Positions 1-6,033 of a stretch of DNA of 6,599 bases are shown here, one piece after another; the stretch's first letter is position 1, and the number at the start of each line of letters is the position of its first letter. The notes under the pieces were generated by a model, which worked only from the letters and a program-made list of their open reading frames with translations, made no database searches and was not told the DNA's origin. Both the position numbers and the translations under genes were made by a program. The DNA is from Chloroflexi bacterium UBA6019 (lineage in GTDB: Bacteria > Chloroflexota > Dormibacteria > Dormibacterales > Dormibacteraceae). The stretch lies in NCBI GenBank assembly GCA_002427995.1, contig DIZV01000022.1, forward strand, positions 1-6,599, written 5' to 3'.

Positions 1-348
1 GCGGCCCTGGAGGAGCTCTTCATGGGGAGCAACCGGACCAGCGTCATCGGGGTCGCCCAGGCTCGCGGCGTCGTGCTCGCCCTCCTCGAGTCGCGCGGGA
101 TCGCCTCCCACGAATACAAGCCGGCGCAGGTGAAGCTGGTCGTCAGTGGCTACGGCAATGCCGACAAGGCCCAGATGGCCCGGATGCTGACCGCGCAACT
201 GCGCGACCTGCCGGCCGGGTCGGACCATGCCCTGGACGCGATCGCCATCGCGATCTGCCACGCCCGCAGCCGACGAGTCACGGAGGCAAGGGGGGTCAGG
301 CCCCCCCTTCCACAACGCCCCCTTCGGCACCGCGCGGGTCGGCGATGA
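1..348 (+). CDS. ruvC: Crossover junction endodeoxyribonuclease RuvC, C-terminal part (5' end outside the window)
   Basis: RuvC cuts Holliday junctions symmetrically as the nuclease of the RuvABC complex. The window opens inside the gene; 115 residues remain, in the frame starting at base 1. Visible family signatures are VGQARG-like VAQARG (bases 52-69), QVK followed by SGYGNADKAQM (the conserved GYG-A-K-Q segment, about 127-177) and the C-terminal active-site helix HALDAIAIAICHA (226-264). In that helix the metal-ligand pair is His (226-228) and Asp (235-237). Thermus RuvC uses the same His/Asp arrangement, where E. coli has Asp/Asp. The first catalytic Asp and Glu lie upstream, outside the window. 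After the usual end of the fold the frame continues for about two dozen Arg/Pro-rich residues (to the TGA at 346-348), part of them encoded by a G/C hairpin at 288-309. This tail is probably unstructured. Next come ruvA and ruvB on the same strand. Confidence 0.95.
   Translation, partial: AALEELFMGSNRTSVIGVAQARGVVLALLESRGIASHEYKPAQVKLVVSGYGNADKAQMARMLTAQLRDLPAGSDHALDAIAIAICHARSRRVTEARGVRPPLPQRPLRHRAGRR
288..309. repeat. G6/C6 inverted repeat (hairpin) inside the 3' end of ruvC
   Basis: AAGGGGGG at 288-295 is the reverse complement of CCCCCCTT at 302-309, giving an 8-bp stem with a six-base loop. The C tract is seven long (301-307). No T-run follows on either strand, so it is not a standard intrinsic terminator. 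It lies past the conserved RuvC fold and sets the sequence of the odd Arg/Pro tail. It could be a dispersed intergenic repeat unit, a transcript-stabilising or attenuating hairpin, or chance in G+C-rich DNA. Confidence 0.5.
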
Positions 349-394
349 AGACAACTCAAACGGCCGGGGTAAACCCGGCCTACACGCGCCGAAG
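322..394 (+). other. Possible structured RNA segment between ruvC and ruvA
   Basis: CTTCGGC (322-328) can pair with GCCGAAG (388-394). The stem continues inward with GCG (332-334) to CGC (385-387) after a three-base bulge. Inside it, GGCCGGG (362-368) pairs perfectly with CCCGGCC (374-380) around a GTAAA loop. The ruvC stop codon lies within the outer loop. I do not recognise a known riboswitch or leader family. The inner 7-bp stem is solid; the outer stem is a suggestion that needs comparative support. Confidence 0.3.
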
Positions 395-437
395 CAAAAC
401 ACCGCATCCCAGCCGGAGGGAGGCTGGAACGAGGTGA
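345..437 (+). CDS. Possible 30-residue minigene / leader peptide coupling ruvC to ruvA
   Basis: An ATG at 345 overlaps the ruvC stop codon as ATGA (345-348). The frame runs 30 codons to a TGA at 435-437, which overlaps the ruvA start as GTGA (434-437). It therefore fills the only sizeable gap in the run with a 4-base overlap at each end, the same joint type seen at ruvA/ruvB and rimP/nusA. The predicted peptide is basic (several Arg and Lys, no acidic residue except one Glu near the end), has no hydrophobic segment, and matches no family I know. No good Shine-Dalgarno sequence precedes the ATG, so it would depend on ribosomes finishing ruvC. Its product may be irrelevant, with passage of ribosomes through the ruvA leader structures being the point. 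It may also be coincidental, because short open frames are common in G+C-rich DNA. Confidence 0.3.
   Translation: MKTTQTAGVNPAYTRRSKTPHPSRREAGTR
409..427 (+). promoter_or_regulatory. ruvA ribosome-binding site presented in a small hairpin
   Basis: GGAGGGAGG (415-423) is the strongest Shine-Dalgarno-like sequence in the window. It ends 10 bases before the GTG at 434, which supports that start for ruvA. It is flanked by CCAGCC (409-414) and GGCTGG (422-427), which can form a 6-bp stem with the purine-rich part in the 7-base loop and its last two G's in the stem. The site could be partly masked when the hairpin forms and opened by ribosomes arriving from upstream. The binding site is clear; the regulatory role is inference. 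Confidence 0.55.
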
Positions 438-1039
438 TCGCCTACCTGCGTGGCAGTGTGCTGCGGCTGACGCCGGAGATCGTGGTGCTGGACGTCAACG
501 GGGTCGGCTACCTGCTCGCCATCACCGCCTCGGCCCGCGATCGGATGCCGAGCGTCGGAGCCGAGACCGAGCTCCACGTCTACACCCAGGTCCGGGAGGA
601 TGCGCTGGCGCTCTACGGCTTCTCCTCGGTCGAGGAGCTGGAGATGTTCCGGATGCTGATCGAGGTCGACGGAGTGGGCCCCAAGGTCGGCCTCGCGATT
701 CTCAGTTCGGCCAATCTCGACCTCCTGAAGCAGGCGATCCTGAGCGACGACGTGGGACCGATCCGGCGCGCACCGGGGGTGGGCCCGCGCACCGCGCAGA
801 AGGTGATCATCGACCTCAAGCCGAGGCTGGAGGCGGATGCCGCCCTGGCCTCCCTCAGCCGGGTCCCGGTGACCGCCGGCGCGCCCGGCGGCGAGGTGCC
901 CCGGCAGGTCGAGGCGACGCTGCGCAACCTCGGCTTCAGCGCCGCCGAGGCCCGCTCCGCCATCGACGCCATCGACTGGGCGCCGGACCCCAGCGCCCAG
1001 CAGGCGCTGGCCACCGCGCTGAAGGCGCTCGGCCGATGA
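434..1039 (+). CDS. ruvA: Holliday junction branch migration complex subunit RuvA
   Basis: RuvA tetramers bind four-way DNA junctions, hold them in the open square form and load the RuvB rings that drive branch migration. The 201-residue product is the normal length. Domain I is an OB fold starting with the hallmark MIAYLRG (1-7) and including VNGVGYLL (21-28). Domain II has the two helix-hairpin-helix DNA-binding motifs, DGVGPKVGLAIL (79-90) and PGVGPRTAQKVIIDLK (114-129). A flexible Ala/Pro/Gly linker (about 137-156) leads to the RuvB-binding domain III, with TLRNLGFSAAEA (162-173). The GTG at 434 is chosen because it gives the conserved N terminus and has a purine-rich binding site 10 bases upstream. 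The same frame stays open far upstream into ruvC, but that part has no RuvA similarity. The stop overlaps the ruvB ATG by four bases (ATGA), indicating coupled synthesis of the two partners. Confidence 0.96.
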   Translation: MIAYLRGSVLRLTPEIVVLDVNGVGYLLAITASARDRMPSVGAETELHVYTQVREDALALYGFSSVEELEMFRMLIEVDGVGPKVGLAILSSANLDLLKQAILSDDVGPIRRAPGVGPRTAQKVIIDLKPRLEADAALASLSRVPVTAGAPGGEVPRQVEATLRNLGFSAAEARSAIDAIDWAPDPSAQQALATALKALGR

Positions 1040-2067
1040 CCGACGAGTCTCGCCTTCTCGGCAATGAGGCGTTGGTGGAGGACGAGCAGCTCGACACCAG
1101 CCTGCGGCCCCGCAACCTCGACGAGTACGTCGGCCAGGAGCAGATCCGCGAGCAGCTGGGGATCCAGATCGAAGCGGCCAAGCGGCGGGGCGAGCCGGTC
1201 GAGCACGTGCTGCTGGCGGGGCCGCCCGGCCTCGGCAAGACGACCCTCGCCTACATCATCGCCAACGAGCTCGGGGTCGCCGTGCGGACGACCTCGGGAC
1301 CGGCCATCGATCATGCCGGCGCGCTCGGCTCGATCCTCATGCAGATGGCGGACCGGGACGTCTTCTTCATCGACGAGATCCACCGCCTGAACCGGATCGT
1401 GGAGGAGTCGCTCTACCCGGCGCTGGAGGATTTCACCTTCGACACCGTGCTCGGCAAGGGGGTGGGGGCGAGCGCTGTCCGGCTTCCCCTCCAGCGCTTC
1501 ACCTGCGTCGGCGCGACCACCCGTCAGGGCCTCCTCAGCGCGCCCCTGCGCGACCGCTTCGGCGCCACTTACCGGCTCGACTTCTACACCCGGGAGGAGC
1601 TGGAGCGGATCGTTCGCCGCTCGGCCCGCATCCTCGGCCTGGAGGTGGAGGAGGCGGCGATCTCCGAGATCGCCCGCCGCTCCCGGGGCACACCGCGGAT
1701 CGCCAATCGGCTGCTCCGCCGGGTCCGTGACTACGCCCAGGTCCGCGCCGACGGCAGCGCCACGGCGGCCGTCGCCGAGCGCGCCCTCGCCATGCTCGAC
1801 GTGGACGCCGAGGGCCTCGACCCGCTCGACCGGCGGATCCTGGAGACGATCATCCTGAAGTTCTCGGGCGGACCGGTCGGTCTCGACACCATCGCCACCT
1901 CCCTGAGCGAGGAGCCGGAGACGATCGAGGACGTCTACGAACCGTTCCTGATGCAGCAGGGCTACCTTCAGCGCACCTCGCGGGGCCGGATGGCGACAGC
2001 CCTCGCCTACCGCCACCTCGGCCTGGCGCCACCCGCGACGGGGCCGGAACAGCAGAGGCTGATCTAG
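1036..2067 (+). CDS. ruvB: Holliday junction branch migration ATPase RuvB
   Basis: RuvB is the AAA+ motor that forms hexameric rings on duplex arms beside RuvA and pumps DNA to move the junction. The 343 residues match the family length. Seen in order: the N-terminal LRPRNLDEYVGQEQIREQL (23-41); Walker A GPPGLGKTT (62-70); Walker B VFFIDE with HRL following (109-117); the region that contacts RuvA, around FDTVLGKG (135-142); sensor 1 GATTR (159-163); the arginine-finger segment LRDRFG (171-176); sensor 2 RGTPRIANRLLRRVRD (217-232); and the C-terminal winged-helix DNA-binding domain ending in RTSRGRMATALAYRHLG (313-329). The residue after sensor 1 is Gln (164), where many family members have Ala; I see no reason to expect loss of function. 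The ATG overlaps the ruvA stop by four bases. All catalytic motifs are intact. Confidence 0.98.
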   Translation: MTDESRLLGNEALVEDEQLDTSLRPRNLDEYVGQEQIREQLGIQIEAAKRRGEPVEHVLLAGPPGLGKTTLAYIIANELGVAVRTTSGPAIDHAGALGSILMQMADRDVFFIDEIHRLNRIVEESLYPALEDFTFDTVLGKGVGASAVRLPLQRFTCVGATTRQGLLSAPLRDRFGATYRLDFYTREELERIVRRSARILGLEVEEAAISEIARRSRGTPRIANRLLRRVRDYAQVRADGSATAAVAERALAMLDVDAEGLDPLDRRILETIILKFSGGPVGLDTIATSLSEEPETIEDVYEPFLMQQGYLQRTSRGRMATALAYRHLGLAPPATGPEQQRLI

Positions 2068-2074
2068 GTAGACT
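2046..2074 (+). promoter_or_regulatory. Weak candidate promoter for a leaderless secD transcript
   Basis: TAGACT at 2069-2074 fits the loose -10 pattern TANNNT and lies eight bases before the secD GTG, a distance typical of leaderless transcripts. GGAACA at 2046-2051 sits 17 bases upstream of it and matches half of the -35 consensus. secD has no clear Shine-Dalgarno sequence in the 15-base gap after ruvB, which a leaderless start would explain. Translation by read-through from ruvB is an equally good explanation. Confidence 0.22.
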
Positions 2075-2082
2075 GATCGGCC

Positions 2083-3558
2083 GTGCAACTCGTCCTCAGC
2101 TGGCCCGTTCGCGTCCTCCTGATCGCCCTCGTGATCTTCTCTCTCTTCGTGGACTCGGCCGGCTACGTTTACCGGGCCGCCAACCACCTGCCGCTGACGG
2201 GCACCGTCGACTCCTCTCAGATGCCGCCCAACTTCAGCTGGTGGCCCTTCAACTCGGGCAACATCTACATCCACCAGGGCCTCGACCTGCAGGGCGGCAG
2301 CCACCTCGAGCTGCAGCTCACCGACATCCCCTCCGGCCGGACCAAGGGAGAGGTTCAGGCAATCGCGGTGTCGGTCTTCCAAAAGCGCCTCAACAGCCTC
2401 GGGGTCAATGAGCCACTGGTTCAGCCGGAGGGTACCGACCGGGTCGTCGTCGAGCTCGCCGGCGTCACCTCCGCCCGGGCGGTGGAGGTCATCGGGAAGA
2501 CAGCCCACCTCGACTTCGTGACCTGGGCCAAGGACAGCAAGGCGACGGCGGTGGGCCAGGCGCAGGCCGGCTACAAACCGCAGCTGACCGGCCTCGGCAG
2601 CGACCAGGTCAGCGGCGCCACCTCCGGGCTCGACCAGAACGGGCTCCAGTACCAGGTCAACCTGAGCTTCAACAGCGACGGGTCGAGCCAGTTCAGCAAG
2701 CTGACCACGGATGCGGTCAACACCTGCCCCGGCGACGCCGCCACAACCGACTGCGCCACCCGCCACATCGCGATCTTCGAGGACCTGACCAAGGACGACA
2801 TCGCCAACTGGGCCGCGGTCGAATCGACCGTCGCGCTGCCGATCGCCCAGGGCGGCAAGCTCCTCACCAACCCGCAGATCATCCAGCCGATCGCCGGCGG
2901 AACCGCCGCCATCACCGGGAACTTCACCCAGGCAACCGCCAACGACCTCGCGGTTGAGATCAACTCGGGCGCGCTGCCGGCCAATGTCAAGGTTCTCTCG
3001 TCGACCGATGTCGGCGCCAGCCTGGGCGCTGACTCGGTCAAGCGATCGATCGCCGCCGGCCTGGTCGGGCTGCTGATCGTCGTCATCTTCATGATCAGCT
3101 ACTACCGCCTGCCCGGCTTCCTCGCCAGCGTCGCCCTGCTCGTCTATGGAGGCATCGTGCTCGCGCTCTTCAAGACCGTCCCGGTGACGATGACGCTGGC
3201 CGGCCTGGCGGGGTTCATCCTCAGTGTTGGCATGGCCGTCGACGCGAACGTGCTGATCTTCGAACGCTTCAAGGAGGAGATGCGCGCCGGGCGCACCGTC
3301 GGCGCCGCCGTCGACGCCGCCGTCCGCCGCGCCTGGCCCGCGATCCGCGACTCCAACACCTCGACGCTGATCACCTGCGTCGTGCTCGCCTTCGCCAGCA
3401 CGGGGTCGGTGAAGGGCTTCGCCATCACCCTCGGCATCGGCGTTGTGGTCAGTCTGGTCTCCTCCATCATCGTCACCCACAACCTGCTGGCGATCGTCCT
3501 CAACCAGGGCGGCGGGTTCCGCAACGCGCGTCTCCTCGGGGTCCAGCGTGGAGCCTGA
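2083..3558 (+). CDS. secD: Protein translocase subunit SecD
   Basis: SecD partners SecF in the membrane and uses proton flow to complete export of proteins through SecYEG. At 491 residues it is typical of non-enteric SecD. Visible parts: transmembrane segment 1 (about 8-24); the periplasmic/extracytoplasmic P1 domain opening with GLDLQGGSHLELQL (66-79); the base motif RLNSLGVNEPLVQPEG (102-117); GKTAHLDF (138-145); the P1 head with ITGNFTQATANDLA and SGALP (277-299); then five transmembrane segments (about 322-472). These include SVGMAVDANVLIFERFKEE (381-399), whose Asp387 corresponds to the proton-path Asp of this family. The head appears enlarged: IAIFEDL (229-235) is followed by about 20 extra residues before NPQI (263-266), and two Cys (215, 224) precede it. 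The GTG at 2083 gives the short positive N terminus and TM1; no clear ribosome-binding site is seen. yajC is not next door. secF follows immediately. Confidence 0.96.
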   Translation: MQLVLSWPVRVLLIALVIFSLFVDSAGYVYRAANHLPLTGTVDSSQMPPNFSWWPFNSGNIYIHQGLDLQGGSHLELQLTDIPSGRTKGEVQAIAVSVFQKRLNSLGVNEPLVQPEGTDRVVVELAGVTSARAVEVIGKTAHLDFVTWAKDSKATAVGQAQAGYKPQLTGLGSDQVSGATSGLDQNGLQYQVNLSFNSDGSSQFSKLTTDAVNTCPGDAATTDCATRHIAIFEDLTKDDIANWAAVESTVALPIAQGGKLLTNPQIIQPIAGGTAAITGNFTQATANDLAVEINSGALPANVKVLSSTDVGASLGADSVKRSIAAGLVGLLIVVIFMISYYRLPGFLASVALLVYGGIVLALFKTVPVTMTLAGLAGFILSVGMAVDANVLIFERFKEEMRAGRTVGAAVDAAVRRAWPAIRDSNTSTLITCVVLAFASTGSVKGFAITLGIGVVVSLVSSIIVTHNLLAIVLNQGGGFRNARLLGVQRGA

Positions 3559-3574
3559 GCAGGAGCTGGAGACC

Positions 3575-4570
3575 GTGGCGGAGGCGGAGCCGGCCGAGAT
3601 GGCCGTGCCGCCGCCCCCGCAGCCCGTGGCGCCCCGGCCGCCGCGCAGCCTGAACCTCATCGGCGCCCGGAACTGGTACTTCCTGGCCTCGCTCATAATC
3701 ATCATCCCGGGCATCGTCTCGATGGCCACTCAGGGTTTTCTGCTCGGCATCGACTTCCAGGGCGGCACCCAGTTCCAGCTCCGGTTCCAGGGCAGCCCGT
3801 CCCTGGTCACGGTCCAGTCAGCGGTCAGCGCGCAGGGCGTCAACGGCGTCGTCCAGCAGACCGCCGGCGGCGCCTACCTGATCCGCACCGGTCCCATCGA
3901 CCCGAAGCAGCAGAAAAAGTTCGAGGACGGCCTCTCCTCCCGGCTCGGACCGATCGATGTCAACCAGACCCAGGTCAGCGAGGTCGGGCCGACGATCGCC
4001 GGCGAGATCGTCCGCAGTGCGATCCTCGCCATCGTCGCCGCGTCGTCGCTGATCCTCCTCTACCTGGCGTTCCGCTTCCGGCGCGTCCAGGGCGGCTTTC
4101 GCTCCGGCCTCCAGTTCGGTGGCTCGGCGCTGCTCGCACTGCTCCACGACGTCTTCCTGCTGACCGGCATCTTCTCGATCCTCGGCAAGGGGATCGGGTT
4201 CCTGGGCATCCCGGGCTCGCAGCTGGGGCAGGTCGACAGCCTCTTCCTGACCGCCGTATTGACGGTGATCGGCTTCTCGGTCCACGACACGATCGTGATC
4301 TTCGACCGGATCCGCGAGAACCTGATCGTCTCCCAGCGGCTGACGTTCGAGCAGGTCGTCAACCTCTCGATCATGCAGTCGGCCGCGCGATCGATCATCA
4401 CCAGCTTCACCGTCGTCCTGGTCCTGCTCTCGCTCTTCCTGTTCGGTGGCGAGACCCTGCGCGGATTCGTGCTCGCCCTCGTCATCGGCATCGTCTCCGG
4501 CACTTACAGCTCGATCTTCAACGCGTCGCCGCTGCTCGTCGTCTGGCGGAGGTTGCAGCCCGTCCGCTAG
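3575..4570 (+). CDS. secF: Protein translocase subunit SecF
   Basis: SecF forms the SecDF proton-driven export motor with the preceding gene's product. Counting from GTG 3575 (331 residues): a cytoplasmic acidic then Pro-rich head (1-24, including PPPP at 12-15); TM1 (about 35-52); GIDFQGGTQ (58-66) opening the outer P4 domain; VSEVGPTIAGEI (134-145); then five further membrane segments. These carry ALLHDVFLLTGI (188-199), IGFSVHDTIVIFDRIREN (232-249; Asp238 in the proton-path position), ARSIITS (271-277, the conserved Arg region) and GTYSSIFNASPLL (309-321). Three in-frame starts are possible: GTG 3548, overlapping secD by 11 bases with no binding site; GTG 3575, with AGGAG at 3561-3565, nine bases away; and ATG 3599, with GGAG at 3586-3589, also nine away. 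I chose 3575 on the binding site and its position just after the secD stop. The membrane core is the same in all cases. Confidence 0.93.
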   Translation: MAEAEPAEMAVPPPPQPVAPRPPRSLNLIGARNWYFLASLIIIIPGIVSMATQGFLLGIDFQGGTQFQLRFQGSPSLVTVQSAVSAQGVNGVVQQTAGGAYLIRTGPIDPKQQKKFEDGLSSRLGPIDVNQTQVSEVGPTIAGEIVRSAILAIVAASSLILLYLAFRFRRVQGGFRSGLQFGGSALLALLHDVFLLTGIFSILGKGIGFLGIPGSQLGQVDSLFLTAVLTVIGFSVHDTIVIFDRIRENLIVSQRLTFEQVVNLSIMQSAARSIITSFTVVLVLLSLFLFGGETLRGFVLALVIGIVSGTYSSIFNASPLLVVWRRLQPVR

Positions 4571-4591
4571 CTGCAGCTCAGAGCCCTCAAC

Positions 4592-5050
4592 ATGCCGTCC
4601 TGGCCCATACGACAGATCCGCGAGCTCCTCGAGCCGACCCTCGCCCACCTGGGGTACGAGATCTACGCGATCGAGCAGCTCGGCTCCGGCGGCCGCACCC
4701 TCCGCTTTTCGATCGATAAGCCGACCGGGGTCACGATCGAGGATTGCGAGAGGGTGAGCCAGGTGGCCGGGCCGATCCTCGAGCAATCGGGCCTGGTGGA
4801 CGGGAACTACATCCTCGAGGTCTCTTCGCCGGGAGCTGAACGGCCGCTCCGGGAGCGGTGGGAGTACGAGCGGTTCGCCGGGAAGAGGGTGAACGTCCGT
4901 TACCGCTACGGTGAGAACAGCGAGGGCGTTGTCGAGGGGGTCCTGGCCGCCGTCGACGAGAGCGGGATCGCGGTTGACAACCCCAAGGCGGGTCTGCTCG
5001 AGATCGCCTGGCCCGACGTCCTGGCCGCCCGGCTGACGGTGAGCCTGTGA
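4592..5050 (+). CDS. rimP: Ribosome maturation factor RimP
   Basis: RimP binds the immature 30S subunit and promotes its assembly in the cytoplasm; its gene usually heads the nusA-infB cluster, as here. The 152 residues match the family. The N-terminal domain has LEPTLAHLGYEIYAIEQ (13-29), the TLRFSID strand (36-42) and GVTIEDCERVSQVAGPILE (46-64). The signature YILEVSSPGAERPL (73-86) follows. The small SH3-like C-terminal domain runs from about 97, with GKRVNVRYR then a strand ending EIAWPDVLAARL (137-148). ATG 4592 is the only start codon available between the secF stop (same frame) and the conserved region. It has no recognisable ribosome-binding site in the 21-base gap. Its stop overlaps the nusA GTG by four bases (GTGA). 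Confidence 0.96.
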   Translation: MPSWPIRQIRELLEPTLAHLGYEIYAIEQLGSGGRTLRFSIDKPTGVTIEDCERVSQVAGPILEQSGLVDGNYILEVSSPGAERPLRERWEYERFAGKRVNVRYRYGENSEGVVEGVLAAVDESGIAVDNPKAGLLEIAWPDVLAARLTVSL

Positions 5051-6033
5051 ACACCGAGTTCGTCGCGGCATTGGAGCAGCTCAACCGCGAGCTCGGCATC
5101 CCCCTCGACGAGTTGATCCGCAGCGTCGAGCAGGCGCTCGCCGACGCCTACCGCCGCGCCTTCGACCCGCCCGGTTACGTCACCGTGAAAATCGACCCCT
5201 CGACCGCCGAGATGGCGGTGACGAGCCGCACCTACGACGCCCAGGGCCAGGAGGTCCTGACGCCGCTGCCGACCGACGACTTCGCGCGGATGGCGGCCCA
5301 GGCCGCCAAGTCGGCAGTCCTCCGCCACATCCGCAACCTCGAGCGGGAGAAGTCGGTGCTGGAGGCGGGCGAGCACCGCGGCGAGCTGGCGACGGGTGTC
5401 ATCGACCGGGTCGAGAACGGGACCGTCTATCTCGACATGGGCGGCCGGGCGGAGGGGGTGATGCCACCCGAGGAGCAGATCCCGGGGGAGGAGATCCGGC
5501 CCGGCAAGCCGATGCTGGTCGTGATCCTCGACACCAAGCGGACCGCCCGCCAGCCCCAGGTCCAGGTTTCGAGAGCGAGCCGGCTCTTCGTCCGCAGGCT
5601 GCTCGAGGCCGAGGTGCCGGAGATCAAGAACGGGGCGGTCACGATCAAGGCGATCGCCCGCGAACCGGGTCTGCGAAGCAAGGTCGCGGTCTATGCCGAG
5701 GACCCGGCGATCGACGCCGTCGGCGCCTGCGTCGGCCCCAAGGGCGTCCGCCACCGCTCGCTCCTGGCCGAGCTCGGCCACGAGCACATCGACTTTGTGC
5801 CCTGGTCGGAGGACCCGGCCGCCTTCACGGCGGCGGCGGTCGGCCCGGCGTCCGTGGTCGACGTCGTTCTCGACCGGACGACCAACACCGCCCTCCTCAA
5901 CGTGCCACCCGGCCAGCTCTCGCTGGCGATCGGCAAGGACGGCCAGAACGCCCGTCTCGCCGCCAAGCTGACCGGCTGGCGGATCGACATCAAGCCGGCG
6001 CTGGCGCAGGCGGATGTCCAAAACCCGAGCTGA
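5047..6033 (+). CDS. nusA: Transcription termination/antitermination factor NusA
   Basis: NusA binds RNA polymerase and the emerging transcript, controlling pausing, intrinsic termination and antitermination. The 328-residue protein has the full core: an N-terminal polymerase-binding domain (1 to about 105, starting MNTEFVAALEQLNRELGI); an S1 domain (about 112-178, GVIDRVENGTVYLDMGGRAEG then SRASRLFVRRLLEAEVPEI); KH1 with DAVGACVGPKG (223-233, GPKG loop) and HIDFVPWSEDPAAF (247-260); and KH2 with PPGQLSLAIGKDGQNARLAAKLTGWRIDI (287-315, GKDG loop). It ends about a dozen residues after KH2, so it lacks the C-terminal acidic repeats of proteobacterial NusA, as is usual for Gram-positive and related lineages. 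The GTG at 5047 overlaps the rimP stop and gives the expected N terminus. The end overlaps rnpM by 20 bases. Confidence 0.97.
   Translation: MNTEFVAALEQLNRELGIPLDELIRSVEQALADAYRRAFDPPGYVTVKIDPSTAEMAVTSRTYDAQGQEVLTPLPTDDFARMAAQAAKSAVLRHIRNLEREKSVLEAGEHRGELATGVIDRVENGTVYLDMGGRAEGVMPPEEQIPGEEIRPGKPMLVVILDTKRTARQPQVQVSRASRLFVRRLLEAEVPEIKNGAVTIKAIAREPGLRSKVAVYAEDPAIDAVGACVGPKGVRHRSLLAELGHEHIDFVPWSEDPAAFTAAAVGPASVVDVVLDRTTNTALLNVPPGQLSLAIGKDGQNARLAAKLTGWRIDIKPALAQADVQNPS

Noticed and set aside
288..309. Rho-independent terminator after ruvC
   Set aside because: The stem is strong, but no T-run follows on either strand, and it lies within the ruvC coding frame ahead of co-directional genes.
227..433. 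ruvA extended upstream to an ATG at 227
   Set aside because: The extra 69 residues overlap conserved RuvC coding sequence and show no RuvA similarity. GTG 434 gives the canonical MIAYLRG start with a strong binding site.
322..433. Known riboswitch or ribosomal-protein leader
   Set aside because: The stems do not match the conserved cores of any family I can recall, and ruvA is not a usual target of one. Kept only as an unassigned structure.
2722..2868. Frameshift or damage in secD at the unusual head region
   Set aside because: Reading frame and conserved motifs continue normally on both sides (ITG, GALP and all membrane segments), so it is an in-frame insertion or divergence and not a broken gene.
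613..3729. A 1038-codon open frame on the minus strand opposite ruvA, ruvB and secD
   Set aside because: Its product is a low-complexity Asp/Glu/Arg/Gly/Val-rich string without any fold signature, and the + strand here has three intact conserved genes. Strong G/C bias at third codon positions removes stops from the matching antisense frame.
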